Shown piece after piece: positions 17,470 through 26,235 of a DNA stretch of 41,532 nt (position 1 is its first letter; every line of letters begins with the position of its first letter). The stretch lies in contig NZ_SMRP01000045.1 of NCBI RefSeq assembly GCF_004353915.1, positions 1 through 41,532 on the forward strand, read 5' to 3'. The stretch comes from Paraburkholderia silviterrae. Lineage in GTDB: Bacteria; Pseudomonadota; Gammaproteobacteria; Burkholderiales; Burkholderiaceae. The position numbers and the translations under genes are program-made. The notes beneath the pieces are model-generated. The model ran no database searches, was not told where the DNA came from, and saw nothing but the letters and a program-made list of their open reading frames with translations.

Positions 17470-20400
17470 GACGGCGCCTCGACGGGAACCTGGGTCGCCT
17501 CGAGCACGTTGTCGGCCACGAGCCACTGCGTTGGGCGCCGCACCGGCAGCAGGTACATCTGCGGCTCGGGCCCCGCGACCGTGTTGTAATGCCCCGGCGA
17601 GGCCACGACGGTAACGCGCACGCCGGTCTGAAAGTGCGTCAAATGATTGTGGCGAACGATGAGCCGCTTGCCCGCATAGCCGAACACGCGGATGCCGTCG
17701 GCCTCGATGTCCGACTGCGCAGCGACCGTGAATGTCGCGCGATTGTTCTCGATCAGCAGCGAGGCCGCATTGCCGACGAAGACCGCGTAGCGCGCGGCCG
17801 CATGGCCGAGCACGGGATCGATCAGCACCTGGATCTCGTTGTCGCGGATCGTCACGGCGCTGGCCGTATCGGCTGGCGTCGCAGGCTTGGTCTCGCGGTG
17901 GCTCAAGCCCACCGCGACGCCCTGCATGAAGCCGTCGATCGTATTGCGGCTCACGTTCAAATCGCTGCACGCACGGCCGCCGACGACGATGCCTGCGCGC
18001 GCCGACGAGACCTGGGTGTTCTCGAAGTAGCGCAAGATATTCTGGAATCCCGAGAATTGGGCTTGTGCTGTGGCATTCGTGAGCAGCGTCGAGGCGGCCG
18101 CCTTGACGTACTTGAGCAGATCGCTGTTCGAGGCGAATTCCTTCGGCGCGTTGGTATCGACGTAGGTCTGCCAGACGTTCTTCAACTGTGCGGGCGTGTT
18201 GAAGCTGATCGTCGTCTTGCCGACGCTCACCTGTGTGTTGGGTAGCCGCGCGATGGTGCGCACGGGCGGCGCGGCGGCGGCCGATGAGGACGAGGACCCG
18301 GCGGCTGCCGTTGCGGGGGCCGCCGACGAGGATGAGGATCCGGCGGCTGCCGATGCGGCGGCCGCCACCGCGCCGGCCACAGCCGTCGTTGTGACGCTGA
18401 CCGGAATCGACGCTGTGGAGGCGATCGATGCGGCGGCCGCGGCTGTCGATACGGGTACGGTTGGCGCGACGGGTCTAACGGGTGCGGCTGGCGTCACGGG
18501 CGCTGCCGGGGCCGCCGAGGTAGCACCGGCCGCAAGCCCCGGGAGGGACACGTGCGGCGCGGAGACATCGGCAGCGAGGGGCCCCGCGGCGGTAGCGGGC
18601 GCGGGCGTGGCGGCCGGGGTGGCAGGCGCGGCCGGGGCCGCCGGGGCAGCTCCCGCCGCGAGCCCTGGAAGGGACACGTGCGGCGCGGCGAGGTCTGCAG
18701 CGAGGGGCCGCGCCGCCGGCGCGACGGGTGCAGCCGGAGCGGCAAGAGCGGCAGGAGCGGCAGGAGCGGCAGGAGCAGCTGGAGCAGCGGGTGCGGCGGC
18801 AGGCGCGGGCGCAGCGGCAGGTCCAGGCGCAGCGGCAGGTGCAGGCGCAGCGGCGGGTGCAGGCGCAACTGCAGGCATAGCCGCAGCAGCAGGCGCAAGC
18901 GCAACTGCAGGTGCCGCAGCAGCACCCGGCGCAACCGCCACCGCCTTCGCCGCGGCAGTCGCCGCACCGCCTATCAGCACGCGCTCGACGAGCTTGCGGT
19001 ACAAGGGATTCTGCAGCGCGATCTGGAACGTCGGCGGCTTCGTGCTACTGCCGATCAACTCATTGCCCTCCACGAACGCCTTCTGCACGTGCACGAGCAT
19101 GATCCCGTACTGCATCTGCCCGACCGTGAAGCGCGAGTTCATCACGCGCACGGTGCCCGCGCCGGTCGCGGCGTTGGCCGCCGTGATCGTGTTGCGCACC
19201 GTGAGGCACGCCGCGCCCGAGCTGAGCGCCCCCGCGCAGGCAAGCGTCACCGTCTCGACGTTCACCTCGCCGCAGTCGTCGAATTCGAGTGCGCCGCCAA
19301 TGTGCTTCGTCGTGGCGTCGACCGGCGTGTCCGCGCGCGTGGCGGTGACGCTCAGGTCGCGCACGCTCACGCTCGCGCAGTTCGCGAAGCGCAGCACCGC
19401 TTCGAGCTTCTGTCCGACGATCTTCGTGCCCGCTCCCGCGCCTGTCACCTTCACGTTGCCAGTCGTTGCGATCACAACCGTCTGCGAGGTGTCGAACTCG
19501 CCGGCCGCGAAGCAGATTTCCGCGTCGGCAGCCGGCTGGTTCGCGAACAGTGCGGCAAGCTGGGCGGTCCAGTTCGCGTTGGGCTCCAGCGTGATGGTGC
19601 AGGGACATTGCGAGAGGTCGAGCCCGGTCAGCGGCGGGAAGAACAGCCGGCAGTCGACCACGGCGCTCGCGCCCTGCGGCGGCTGGAACAGGTAGCCATC
19701 GTATGCGACGATGCCGAGCTTGCAGTAGTGGTGAACGATGCCGCGCGGCGGCTGCGGCACGGGATTGCCCGACGCATCGGCGGGCCACTCGATGGTGCCA
19801 GCCGCCTGCTGCGCCGTGGCCGTGCGCGCCGGCACGACCCAGTAGTCGCCCACCGCGAATGCGCCGTTCGAGAACTGCACCTGCACGCCGTTTTCCAGAT
19901 CGATGGGCGTGCCGTCGGCAATCGCGACGCCCGTCGCCCCTGCGTTCTGCGTCTGGTCCCAGCGCCGCAGCTTGGGATGCAGCGAGAGGTGCACCGGCTG
20001 TGAGGGCGCGTTCTGCAGCGTGACGGTCATCTGCGCGTCGCTGGTGGTCGCGACCTGCAACAGCTCGCCGTGGCCGTAGAGGAATTCCGCGCGGTCGTCC
20101 GTCAACTCGACCCAGTCGCCGGGCGCGAGGCCCAGCGACGCATCGCGCCCGGTCGAGCTCACGTAGAGGGTCTTGCCGCTCACGGTGCCCGTCGCGCTCT
20201 GGCCCGGCGCCGGCATCACGCCGAACACCACCGAGCCGTTCTCGCGCGACCACTTGAAGGTCGCGGTGCCATAGCCGCCAGCCGTTTCGATCTCGACGCG
20301 ATACAGCTGGTTTTCGAGGCTCCGGTAGCCGCTCTCGGGCGGCAGCGTGCACGGCGCGGGGGCAGTCGGCGGCGCGGCCGTTTGCGCGCTCAGCATGCCC

Positions 20401-21140
20401 TGATTCGTGCGCTGCGGCCACGGCGGCGGGATCGCGGCGCATGCGGGCGACATGCCATAGTGGCCCGTGTCGATCATGCCTAGCCGCACCTGCCAGACCA
20501 CCTGCGTGCGCAGGCACGTGTCCGGCCCGCCCAGCGCGATCTCCTGAATCGATGGATCGTCGATGGGCGTGATGACGCGCTCCCACACGTCGAGATACAC
20601 GGCGTAGACGCCCGCGCCCGCCAGCCCGGTGGGGCCGGCGTCGCCCGCGAGCGGCAAGCAGGGCTGCGTGAGCAGCGTCGTGTCCGCGTCGTTGACGACG
20701 AGGATGCCGTCGACATAGATGCGCCCGTGCGCAATCGTGAGGTCGTTGCCGGGCAGCGGCGTATAGCCGGACGCACTGCTGCTGGACTGGCCGCTCGCCG
20801 ACGACGTGCCGCTCAAGCTGCTCAAGCTGCCCAAACTACTCAAGCTACTCAAACTGCTTAAGCTGCTCACGCTGCTGAAACTGCTGAAGCTCCCGAGGCT
20901 GCTCGAACTCGTCGAAGCGGCAATGCCTATCGCAAAGCCGCCGGTGTAGCCCGCGGCCAGCGATGTTTCCGGCACGCCGGCGGGGCCGATCACATCGGAC
21001 AGGGTCCGCTCGCTGGTGGCGAGATCGATCGAGACCTGCTCGTTCTCGTCTGCGTCCAGCACGACGCGGCCCTGCTGATGCAGCACGCGGCGGTAGTGCT
21101 TGCGCGCATCGAACGTGTCGCGACTCCGGTCGGCCTTCAT
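17439..21140 (-). CDS. DUF6519 beta-helix protein, candidate eCIS tail fibre
   Basis: A 1233-residue protein. The opening MKADRSRDTFDARKHYRRVL followed by QGRVVLDADENEQ is that of DUF6519 proteins found in phage-tail-like loci. A Ser/Leu-rich run covers residues ~76-123. Residues ~510-720 and ~970-1230 look like a right-handed parallel beta-helix (repeated turns such as VRDLSVTATR, VSRNTIDGF, LIENNRATF). The helix is interrupted at ~724-967 by an Ala/Pro-rich low-complexity stretch with an internal duplication (AAPHVSLPGLAAGA and SAPHVSLPGLAAGA). The start has GAGGAG 6 nt upstream. Its position after the baseplate genes and its beta-helix suggest a surface fibre or receptor-binding protein. 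No separate Afp13-type fibre is seen. Confidence 0.75.
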   Translation of the reverse strand: MKADRSRDTFDARKHYRRVLHQQGRVVLDADENEQVSIDLATSERTLSDVIGPAGVPETSLAAGYTGGFAIGIAASTSSSSLGSFSSFSSVSSLSSLSSLSSLGSLSSLSGTSSASGQSSSSASGYTPLPGNDLTIAHGRIYVDGILVVNDADTTLLTQPCLPLAGDAGPTGLAGAGVYAVYLDVWERVITPIDDPSIQEIALGGPDTCLRTQVVWQVRLGMIDTGHYGMSPACAAIPPPWPQRTNQGMLSAQTAAPPTAPAPCTLPPESGYRSLENQLYRVEIETAGGYGTATFKWSRENGSVVFGVMPAPGQSATGTVSGKTLYVSSTGRDASLGLAPGDWVELTDDRAEFLYGHGELLQVATTSDAQMTVTLQNAPSQPVHLSLHPKLRRWDQTQNAGATGVAIADGTPIDLENGVQVQFSNGAFAVGDYWVVPARTATAQQAAGTIEWPADASGNPVPQPPRGIVHHYCKLGIVAYDGYLFQPPQGASAVVDCRLFFPPLTGLDLSQCPCTITLEPNANWTAQLAALFANQPAADAEICFAAGEFDTSQTVVIATTGNVKVTGAGAGTKIVGQKLEAVLRFANCASVSVRDLSVTATRADTPVDATTKHIGGALEFDDCGEVNVETVTLACAGALSSGAACLTVRNTITAANAATGAGTVRVMNSRFTVGQMQYGIMLVHVQKAFVEGNELIGSSTKPPTFQIALQNPLYRKLVERVLIGGAATAAAKAVAVAPGAAAAPAVALAPAAAAMPAVAPAPAAAPAPAAAPGPAAAPAPAAAPAAPAAPAAPAAPAALAAPAAPVAPAARPLAADLAAPHVSLPGLAAGAAPAAPAAPATPAATPAPATAAGPLAADVSAPHVSLPGLAAGATSAAPAAPVTPAAPVRPVAPTVPVSTAAAAASIASTASIPVSVTTTAVAGAVAAAASAAAGSSSSSAAPATAAAGSSSSSAAAAPPVRTIARLPNTQVSVGKTTISFNTPAQLKNVWQTYVDTNAPKEFASNSDLLKYVKAAASTLLTNATAQAQFSGFQNILRYFENTQVSSARAGIVVGGRACSDLNVSRNTIDGFMQGVAVGLSHRETKPATPADTASAVTIRDNEIQVLIDPVLGHAAARYAVFVGNAASLLIENNRATFTVAAQSDIEADGIRVFGYAGKRLIVRHNHLTHFQTGVRVTVVASPGHYNTVAGPEPQMYLLPVRRPTQWLVADNVLEATQVPVEAPSCLLIGNVQA
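18240..18970. repeat. Low-complexity Ala/Pro coding tract
   Basis: About 730 bp of short GC-rich repeats (such as gcaggagcg and cgcagcggcaggt) encode Ala/Pro runs inside the DUF6519 protein. The stretch contains two copies of a ~30-residue block built on PHVSLPGLAAG and two copies of AAGSSSSSAA. Confidence 0.85.
20812..20915. repeat. Degenerate 9-bp tandem repeat, Ser/Leu-rich coding
   Basis: Successive 9-bp units of the type ctcaagctg, with drift such as cccaaacta and cttaagctg, encode SSL repeats at residues ~76-110 of the DUF6519 protein. The frame is kept throughout. Confidence 0.8.
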
Positions 21141-21196
21141 GGCGCTCTCCTCGTCACTGTTGACCTGGGACTGCCCACACTAATTAACAACAAGCC

Positions 21197-23335
21197 CTAG
21201 CTTGCATGGATCACCCCGGCCTCGAGGCCAATCCGCAGATACTCGCTCAGACGGAACCTCAGGTTCGCTTCGCGCCGCACGTTGTACATGCCGTGGAAGA
21301 GCCCCATTTCGTCGCCGCTTTCGGCCCCCTGGGCCAGTTCGGCGGGACCGCTGTCCGCGAGTTGCAGATAAGCGCCCGCGCCAGCCTGGCGGCTCACGAA
21401 GACCGGCTCGACGCGCAGCGCCTCCTGTGCGGCAATCGCCTGCTGGGCCGCGCTGTCGAGCGGCGCCGCCGAGGCCGCGCCGGCAAGCGCCGCCGCGATC
21501 GCGAGATCGGGCTGGCAGCGAAAGCGCTGCGGCGTGAGCGAGCCCGGCGGCACGTAGCTGTAGCGCACGCACCCGCCCTGGGTCCGCTCGAAGCTCGCCA
21601 CGCCCGTGACGATGCTGTTCTCGATCAGGCTCGTCTCGCGCGCGGCGATCGTGCCAAGCACCGTCGTCGCGGCGAGATCCACCTCCCCACACGGGCTCGT
21701 GCCATCCGCGCCGGCAATCGCAGGGGCGGTATCGGCGCCGCCGTCGAGCGCGCTGTCCGTCACCGAGATCGTCACGCGCTCGTCCACCTGCAGCGCGGCG
21801 CATAGCGCGTTCGCAATCGTGAGCGTGCCGCCGCCGTCGTAGGACCAGACCAGCGGGCCGCACAGCGTGCAGTGCTCGACGATCAGCGTGAACGCGCTGT
21901 CGGTGGCGGCGAGCGCGCCGCTCGATGCACTCGATGCACTGGCCGAGCTCGATGAACTCGCCCCGCTCCCCGGGCCGTCGCGCACGACGATCCCGCCGAG
22001 TGCGCCCAGCCCGCGCAGTGTCACGCTGCCGCCCGCAACGGCGTCGATCAGAATGCGCCCGAGCACGACGGGTCGCGTGTCGGCGCCGGCGCGCACGACG
22101 AGCGGCGCCGCGTCCGGCGTCAACGCGAAATCGCCCGCGAATGCGCCGCTGTCGCCAATCTCGAACAGACCGTGCCGCATCGACGCCGGCACCGCCGACG
22201 CAAACGCGCTCACGACCTGCGCGGCCCCCTCCCCGGCACCGGATGCCTGGTAGTACAGACCACCGCCATAAGGCCCGCCGAACACATAGGCACAGGCGAC
22301 GCGCACCGGTTGCGGCGGCGCGCCGTTGAACATCAGCCGCCCCAGCTCCGGATCGATCGAGACGCGAATCGCCGGATCGGAGGGTGCGCTCCACTGGGCG
22401 AGATTGCAGCAGCAGATCGCCTTGGCGTCGACGGCCGTGCCGCTCGCGTCGAGCACGGCCAGCACCGGCGGCGCGCCGAAGAACGGCGACTGATAACCGG
22501 GCGTCGCGCGCAGCGCTTCCAGGTCGACATAGAGCGCGTCGCGGCGCAGCGCAAACGGCACATTCGCGCGCTGCGCGATGGTGAAGCTCTGCGCGAGCGG
22601 CTGGGCCGGATTCACGAGCGCGACATCGCGGCCGAACGGATCGAACGTATAGCGGTTCGGTCCCACCTCGCGCGCCGTGCTGAACGCCTGCGGGCCGAGC
22701 GCGCCTGTCATGCCGGACGTGCCCGTGGAGCTGCCGCGCACGGCCAGCATCGCGCCGCCGTACGCCAGCAGCCGCCAGACGAAAAGCCCGACATTCGGAA
22801 TGTTGTAGCGCCCGCGCGCGCTCGCGATGCGGCGCACGTCGGCGCTGCGCGTCATCGTGTCGAATGCCGAATCGAAGTCGGCGGCGCTCTGGAAGCCGTG
22901 CACGTCGACGCACGCGTTGCCGGGCCGCACGTGATTGCGCACGTACTGCGACACCGCCAGCAGCTGGAAGAACTCCACCGCCACGCTCGGCCAGCCGGTC
23001 ACGTCGAAGCCGAGCTGGTCGAGCACCGCAACGGTGCCCTTGCGGCGCCGGTAGCCAATCGTGTCCGCGACGTCGGCGCGCGCGGTCGAGTTCGCGGGCG
23101 GAATCGGCCGCAGCGCCCGATAGCCGATCAGCTCGCCGATATAGGGAATCACCCACGGCGCGCAGGTCTGGATGAACAGGTCGTCGTAGAGCTGTTCGAG
23201 ATCGGCGTCGATGATCTGCGCCTGTTGCGTGAGCACCTTGATCAGCGCGCGCAGCGTGCAGCCCGCCGCCGCATCGCTGGTGCGCACCGTGACGGGCAGC
23301 AGCCCGTAGATCGAATCGACGTCGAGCGGGTTCAT
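21197..23335 (-). CDS. eCIS tail-I-like baseplate protein with beta-helix
   Basis: A 712-residue structural protein. The first ~200 residues resemble phage tail protein I and related eCIS baseplate-periphery proteins: DSIYGLLPVTVRTSDA, LEQLYDDLFIQTCAPWVIPY, IGELIGYRAL, and GYRRRKGTVAVLDQLGFDVT followed by GWPSVAVEFFQLLA. The C-terminal half has beta-helix-like runs (LIVEHCTLCGPLVW, LIENSIVTGV) and a Ser/Ala-rich linker near residues 460-475. The start overlaps the stop of the upstream J-type gene by 4 bp (ATGA). It probably forms the outer baseplate and anchors the fibre-like protein encoded next. Confidence 0.75.
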   Translation of the reverse strand: MNPLDVDSIYGLLPVTVRTSDAAAGCTLRALIKVLTQQAQIIDADLEQLYDDLFIQTCAPWVIPYIGELIGYRALRPIPPANSTARADVADTIGYRRRKGTVAVLDQLGFDVTGWPSVAVEFFQLLAVSQYVRNHVRPGNACVDVHGFQSAADFDSAFDTMTRSADVRRIASARGRYNIPNVGLFVWRLLAYGGAMLAVRGSSTGTSGMTGALGPQAFSTAREVGPNRYTFDPFGRDVALVNPAQPLAQSFTIAQRANVPFALRRDALYVDLEALRATPGYQSPFFGAPPVLAVLDASGTAVDAKAICCCNLAQWSAPSDPAIRVSIDPELGRLMFNGAPPQPVRVACAYVFGGPYGGGLYYQASGAGEGAAQVVSAFASAVPASMRHGLFEIGDSGAFAGDFALTPDAAPLVVRAGADTRPVVLGRILIDAVAGGSVTLRGLGALGGIVVRDGPGSGASSSSSASASSASSGALAATDSAFTLIVEHCTLCGPLVWSYDGGGTLTIANALCAALQVDERVTISVTDSALDGGADTAPAIAGADGTSPCGEVDLAATTVLGTIAARETSLIENSIVTGVASFERTQGGCVRYSYVPPGSLTPQRFRCQPDLAIAAALAGAASAAPLDSAAQQAIAAQEALRVEPVFVSRQAGAGAYLQLADSGPAELAQGAESGDEMGLFHGMYNVRREANLRFRLSEYLRIGLEAGVIHAS

Positions 23336-26235
23336 GTGTGCACCACCGCAGGCAAGGGTCCGGTGTCGATCATCAGCAGCTCGGCGCCCGCGAGCGCGCC
23401 GCCCGTCAACTGCGGCGGCCTGGCGATCAGCGCATCGCCGGCCGATGGCGAAGTCGCGCTCACGCTGGCCGAGCCCGGGGTGTCGAGCGCGTCGAGCGTC
23501 AGCGCAATCACGCCGGGCACGTTTTGCAGCACCGCAATCACCTCGCTCGCGTGGACCGGCTGCATGAAGCTGCGCGCGTCGAAGCCGAAGGCCGCGCGCA
23601 GCGCGCTCCTGGCGGCCGCGACTACCGCGTCGGCGTCGAGCGAGGGATCGACGCTCAGCGTCGCGCCCACCGTGAACACGCGCGGCACGTAGGCGCACAG
23701 CGCGATGGGGAAGGTGCCGTCCGAGGCGGCCAGCATCGCCGCCAGCAGGTTCGCAAACGGCGTGGACGCGGGATCGAGCGCCGCGCCCTGCGCGCCCGCC
23801 ACCGTCACGCAGGCCACCTGGCGGCGGCCGTCCCACGCCCACACGGCCTGCGCCTTCGCGATGGCGGCGCTCGCGCGCGCGAAGTCGCCCACGTCTTCGA
23901 GCGTCACGATGCGATCGAGCGCGCGCACCCGGATGGGCGCATTCAGGCGCGCCGAGTCCAGCGTTTCAGGGTCGCCGCCGCCCGCGGCGGCCACCGGATT
24001 GATCACCGACTGCAGGCCCGCGGGCCGCGTGAGCAGCGTGGAGATGCGCCCCGCCGCCACGTTGCCCTCGCTGCCGATTCCCTGGCGATAGGTGGCCGTC
24101 ACGTTGTTCGTGCCGCTCGGCAGCCGGGCGCCGCCGTCGACGCCATCGCCGAACTCGACCACGGTATTGCCGGACGCGTCGATGAAGGTCGTGAACACGC
24201 GCGCGGCCGATCCTTGCTCGACGAGCCAGGGCACCTCGCTCCACGCAGCGCCGTTCACGCGCACGGTGAGCGTGGAAGCGGTGCCCGAGGGCGTGGACGC
24301 GCTCACGTAAGTCAGCGGCGGCTGCTTGAGCGTGAAGCGCTGCCACGTCGCCGCGCCGCTGCCGCTGCCGAGAATCTCGCTCTTCGTCGCCCCTTCGGTT
24401 GCGCTCGCAACGTTCGCGTTGATCGCGACCGTGGCGGGGGCGTACGAATGCGTGAGCTGGAGATCGAGGCCGATCTGGGTGTAGCCGTCCACGAGCGCGA
24501 GCGAGGCGATCGTGCGCACCTCGCTGACGATGCGCCCCGACTGGTCCGACGCCGCGCCCGTGAGCGCGATCTGCTGGCCCACCTGGAGGCCGAGCTGCGC
24601 GCAGGCGAGCGTGATCGACGCGCCCGAGAGCGCCTCGGCGGCCACTTCGGCCGCGACGCCGTAGCTATCGGTCGAGCCGAGCACGGTGGCCGTGCGCAAT
24701 GCGAGGTTCCCGTATGGCGACGCGGCTTGTTCCAGCTGGATCTGGGAGGCCTTCGCTGGCACAAAGTAGCTGATGTACGAACGTAGTGCGAGTCCCGCGC
24801 TCGCCGATACGACGCCGCCGAATATCGACGCGACACCGCCGAGCGTCGATGCTGCGTTGCTGCCGACCGTCGTAATGGCGTTGCCCAACTGGATCAGCGT
24901 GACTTTCGAGGCCAGCATGTAGCCGGTGCGCGAGCGCTGCGCGCTCGCGGCGATCTGCACCGCGACGGGCCCGCTCAGCTCCGGCGCCTGCAGCACCACC
25001 CAGCCGCCCACCACGAGCGCCGGATACACCTGATCGAGCGAGAGCCAGCCCGACGGGCCGTTCCACAGGCCCAGGTCGCTCTGGACGGTCGCGGCAGGCT
25101 TGTCCCAGTTCGGCAGCACGCTGGTGGCCCCGCCGCTGGTGCTGCCGATGGGCGTGAAGTTCGGCAGCGTTGCGTAGGCCGGCGCATTGTTGCCGAACAG
25201 CGCGGCGCGCACGCCCAGCCGGAAGACCTGGATGCCGGCTGCGGGGTCCGTGGCCGCATTCAGTGCGTTGATGTTGTCCTCGAGCTGCTGGATCGGCCAT
25301 TGGAGCTTGCGCGCCTGCGCCACCAGATCCGCCTGGTCGCTCCACACGACGCCCTTCACCGCCGTTGACAGCGCCGCATCGCCGAGCGTGCCGGTGAGCG
25401 CCGGTGCCGCCGCGCTCGGGTCGGACGCGAGCACGGGCGCGGGGCCGCCGTTGTCGAACTGCACCACGGTGGTCTGCGTGGCCGTATCGAGGCTCACCTG
25501 CGCGACGCGGCTCACGCCGCCCGTCTGCTGGCCACTTGCGTCGGTCACGACCACGAGCAGCCAGTCGCCCGCCTGCACGGCGCCCACGAGCCCGGCCAGC
25601 CGCAGATGCCCCACGCCCGCGTTCGCCGCCGTGCTGGCGAGAGCGCGGCGCGTGCGCACCTTCAGCGCGTTCCAGCTCGCGCGCGCCTCGATGGGCGCGA
25701 TCGTCTCGTAGGTGACGGGCTGCCCGCCGGCGGCGGGCACGCTCTGCGCCTGCAGGCCGGCGGCGACCTGCACGCACGGCGGCGTGAGCACGGCCTGCTG
25801 GCCCGACGGCGCCGCGCCTGGCACCGCCGGTGGCGGCGTCTGCAGCGTCAGTGCGAGCGGCACGCTCGCGGCCACGCCCGGCGCGAGCCGGTAGCCCACC
25901 AGCTTCGCCAGCTCCTGCACGGAAACCGGATCGGTCGCGGTGCCCAGATAGTGTTCGTTCGCGCTGCGCTCGCTATAGAACGTGAGGATGTCGCACACCA
26001 CCGCGAACGCGTCGACTAGCGCGATCGTGAAGTCGTCGTCGCTGCGCGTCTTCAGCGTGACAAGGCCGCCGGTGCTCGACATCGCGTCGACCATGCTCGC
26101 GCGGAACTGCGCCCACGTACCCACGCGGTATGCGAGCGCCGGGAGCCCCGGCCGGTTGGCTACGCTGGCCGGCGTCTCGTTGCCGACGCCGGTGCAGCAG
26201 TTGCAGTCGCAGTTCGCGTTCATATTCGCGTTCAT
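23332..26235 (-). CDS. Baseplate J-type protein, second copy
   Basis: A 967-residue putative baseplate assembly protein related to phage gpJ/gp6 and Afp12/Pvc12. Recognised segments are TRSDDDFTIALVDAFAVVCD, ILTFYSERSANEHYL, the C-terminal FGDGVDGGARLPSGTNNVTA with TYRQGIG, and ARLNAPIRVRALDRIVTLED. It forms part of the baseplate wedge. The start at 26235 overlaps the preceding gene by 4 bp (ATGA). The N-terminus is odd: a duplicated MNAN tetrapeptide followed by a cysteine cluster CDCNCC, so the ATG four codons in is an alternative start. It pairs with the neighbouring 849-residue J-type protein. Confidence 0.85.
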   Translation of the reverse strand: MNANMNANCDCNCCTGVGNETPASVANRPGLPALAYRVGTWAQFRASMVDAMSSTGGLVTLKTRSDDDFTIALVDAFAVVCDILTFYSERSANEHYLGTATDPVSVQELAKLVGYRLAPGVAASVPLALTLQTPPPAVPGAAPSGQQAVLTPPCVQVAAGLQAQSVPAAGGQPVTYETIAPIEARASWNALKVRTRRALASTAANAGVGHLRLAGLVGAVQAGDWLLVVVTDASGQQTGGVSRVAQVSLDTATQTTVVQFDNGGPAPVLASDPSAAAPALTGTLGDAALSTAVKGVVWSDQADLVAQARKLQWPIQQLEDNINALNAATDPAAGIQVFRLGVRAALFGNNAPAYATLPNFTPIGSTSGGATSVLPNWDKPAATVQSDLGLWNGPSGWLSLDQVYPALVVGGWVVLQAPELSGPVAVQIAASAQRSRTGYMLASKVTLIQLGNAITTVGSNAASTLGGVASIFGGVVSASAGLALRSYISYFVPAKASQIQLEQAASPYGNLALRTATVLGSTDSYGVAAEVAAEALSGASITLACAQLGLQVGQQIALTGAASDQSGRIVSEVRTIASLALVDGYTQIGLDLQLTHSYAPATVAINANVASATEGATKSEILGSGSGAATWQRFTLKQPPLTYVSASTPSGTASTLTVRVNGAAWSEVPWLVEQGSAARVFTTFIDASGNTVVEFGDGVDGGARLPSGTNNVTATYRQGIGSEGNVAAGRISTLLTRPAGLQSVINPVAAAGGGDPETLDSARLNAPIRVRALDRIVTLEDVGDFARASAAIAKAQAVWAWDGRRQVACVTVAGAQGAALDPASTPFANLLAAMLAASDGTFPIALCAYVPRVFTVGATLSVDPSLDADAVVAAARSALRAAFGFDARSFMQPVHASEVIAVLQNVPGVIALTLDALDTPGSASVSATSPSAGDALIARPPQLTGGALAGAELLMIDTGPLPAVVHT

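Noticed and set aside
18196..19695. Long plus-strand open frame rich in Gly/Ala opposite the DUF6519 gene
   Set aside because: It is the complement of the Ala/Pro tract and beta-helix gene in high-GC DNA. It has no domain or ribosome site, and the minus-strand gene fits its neighbours.
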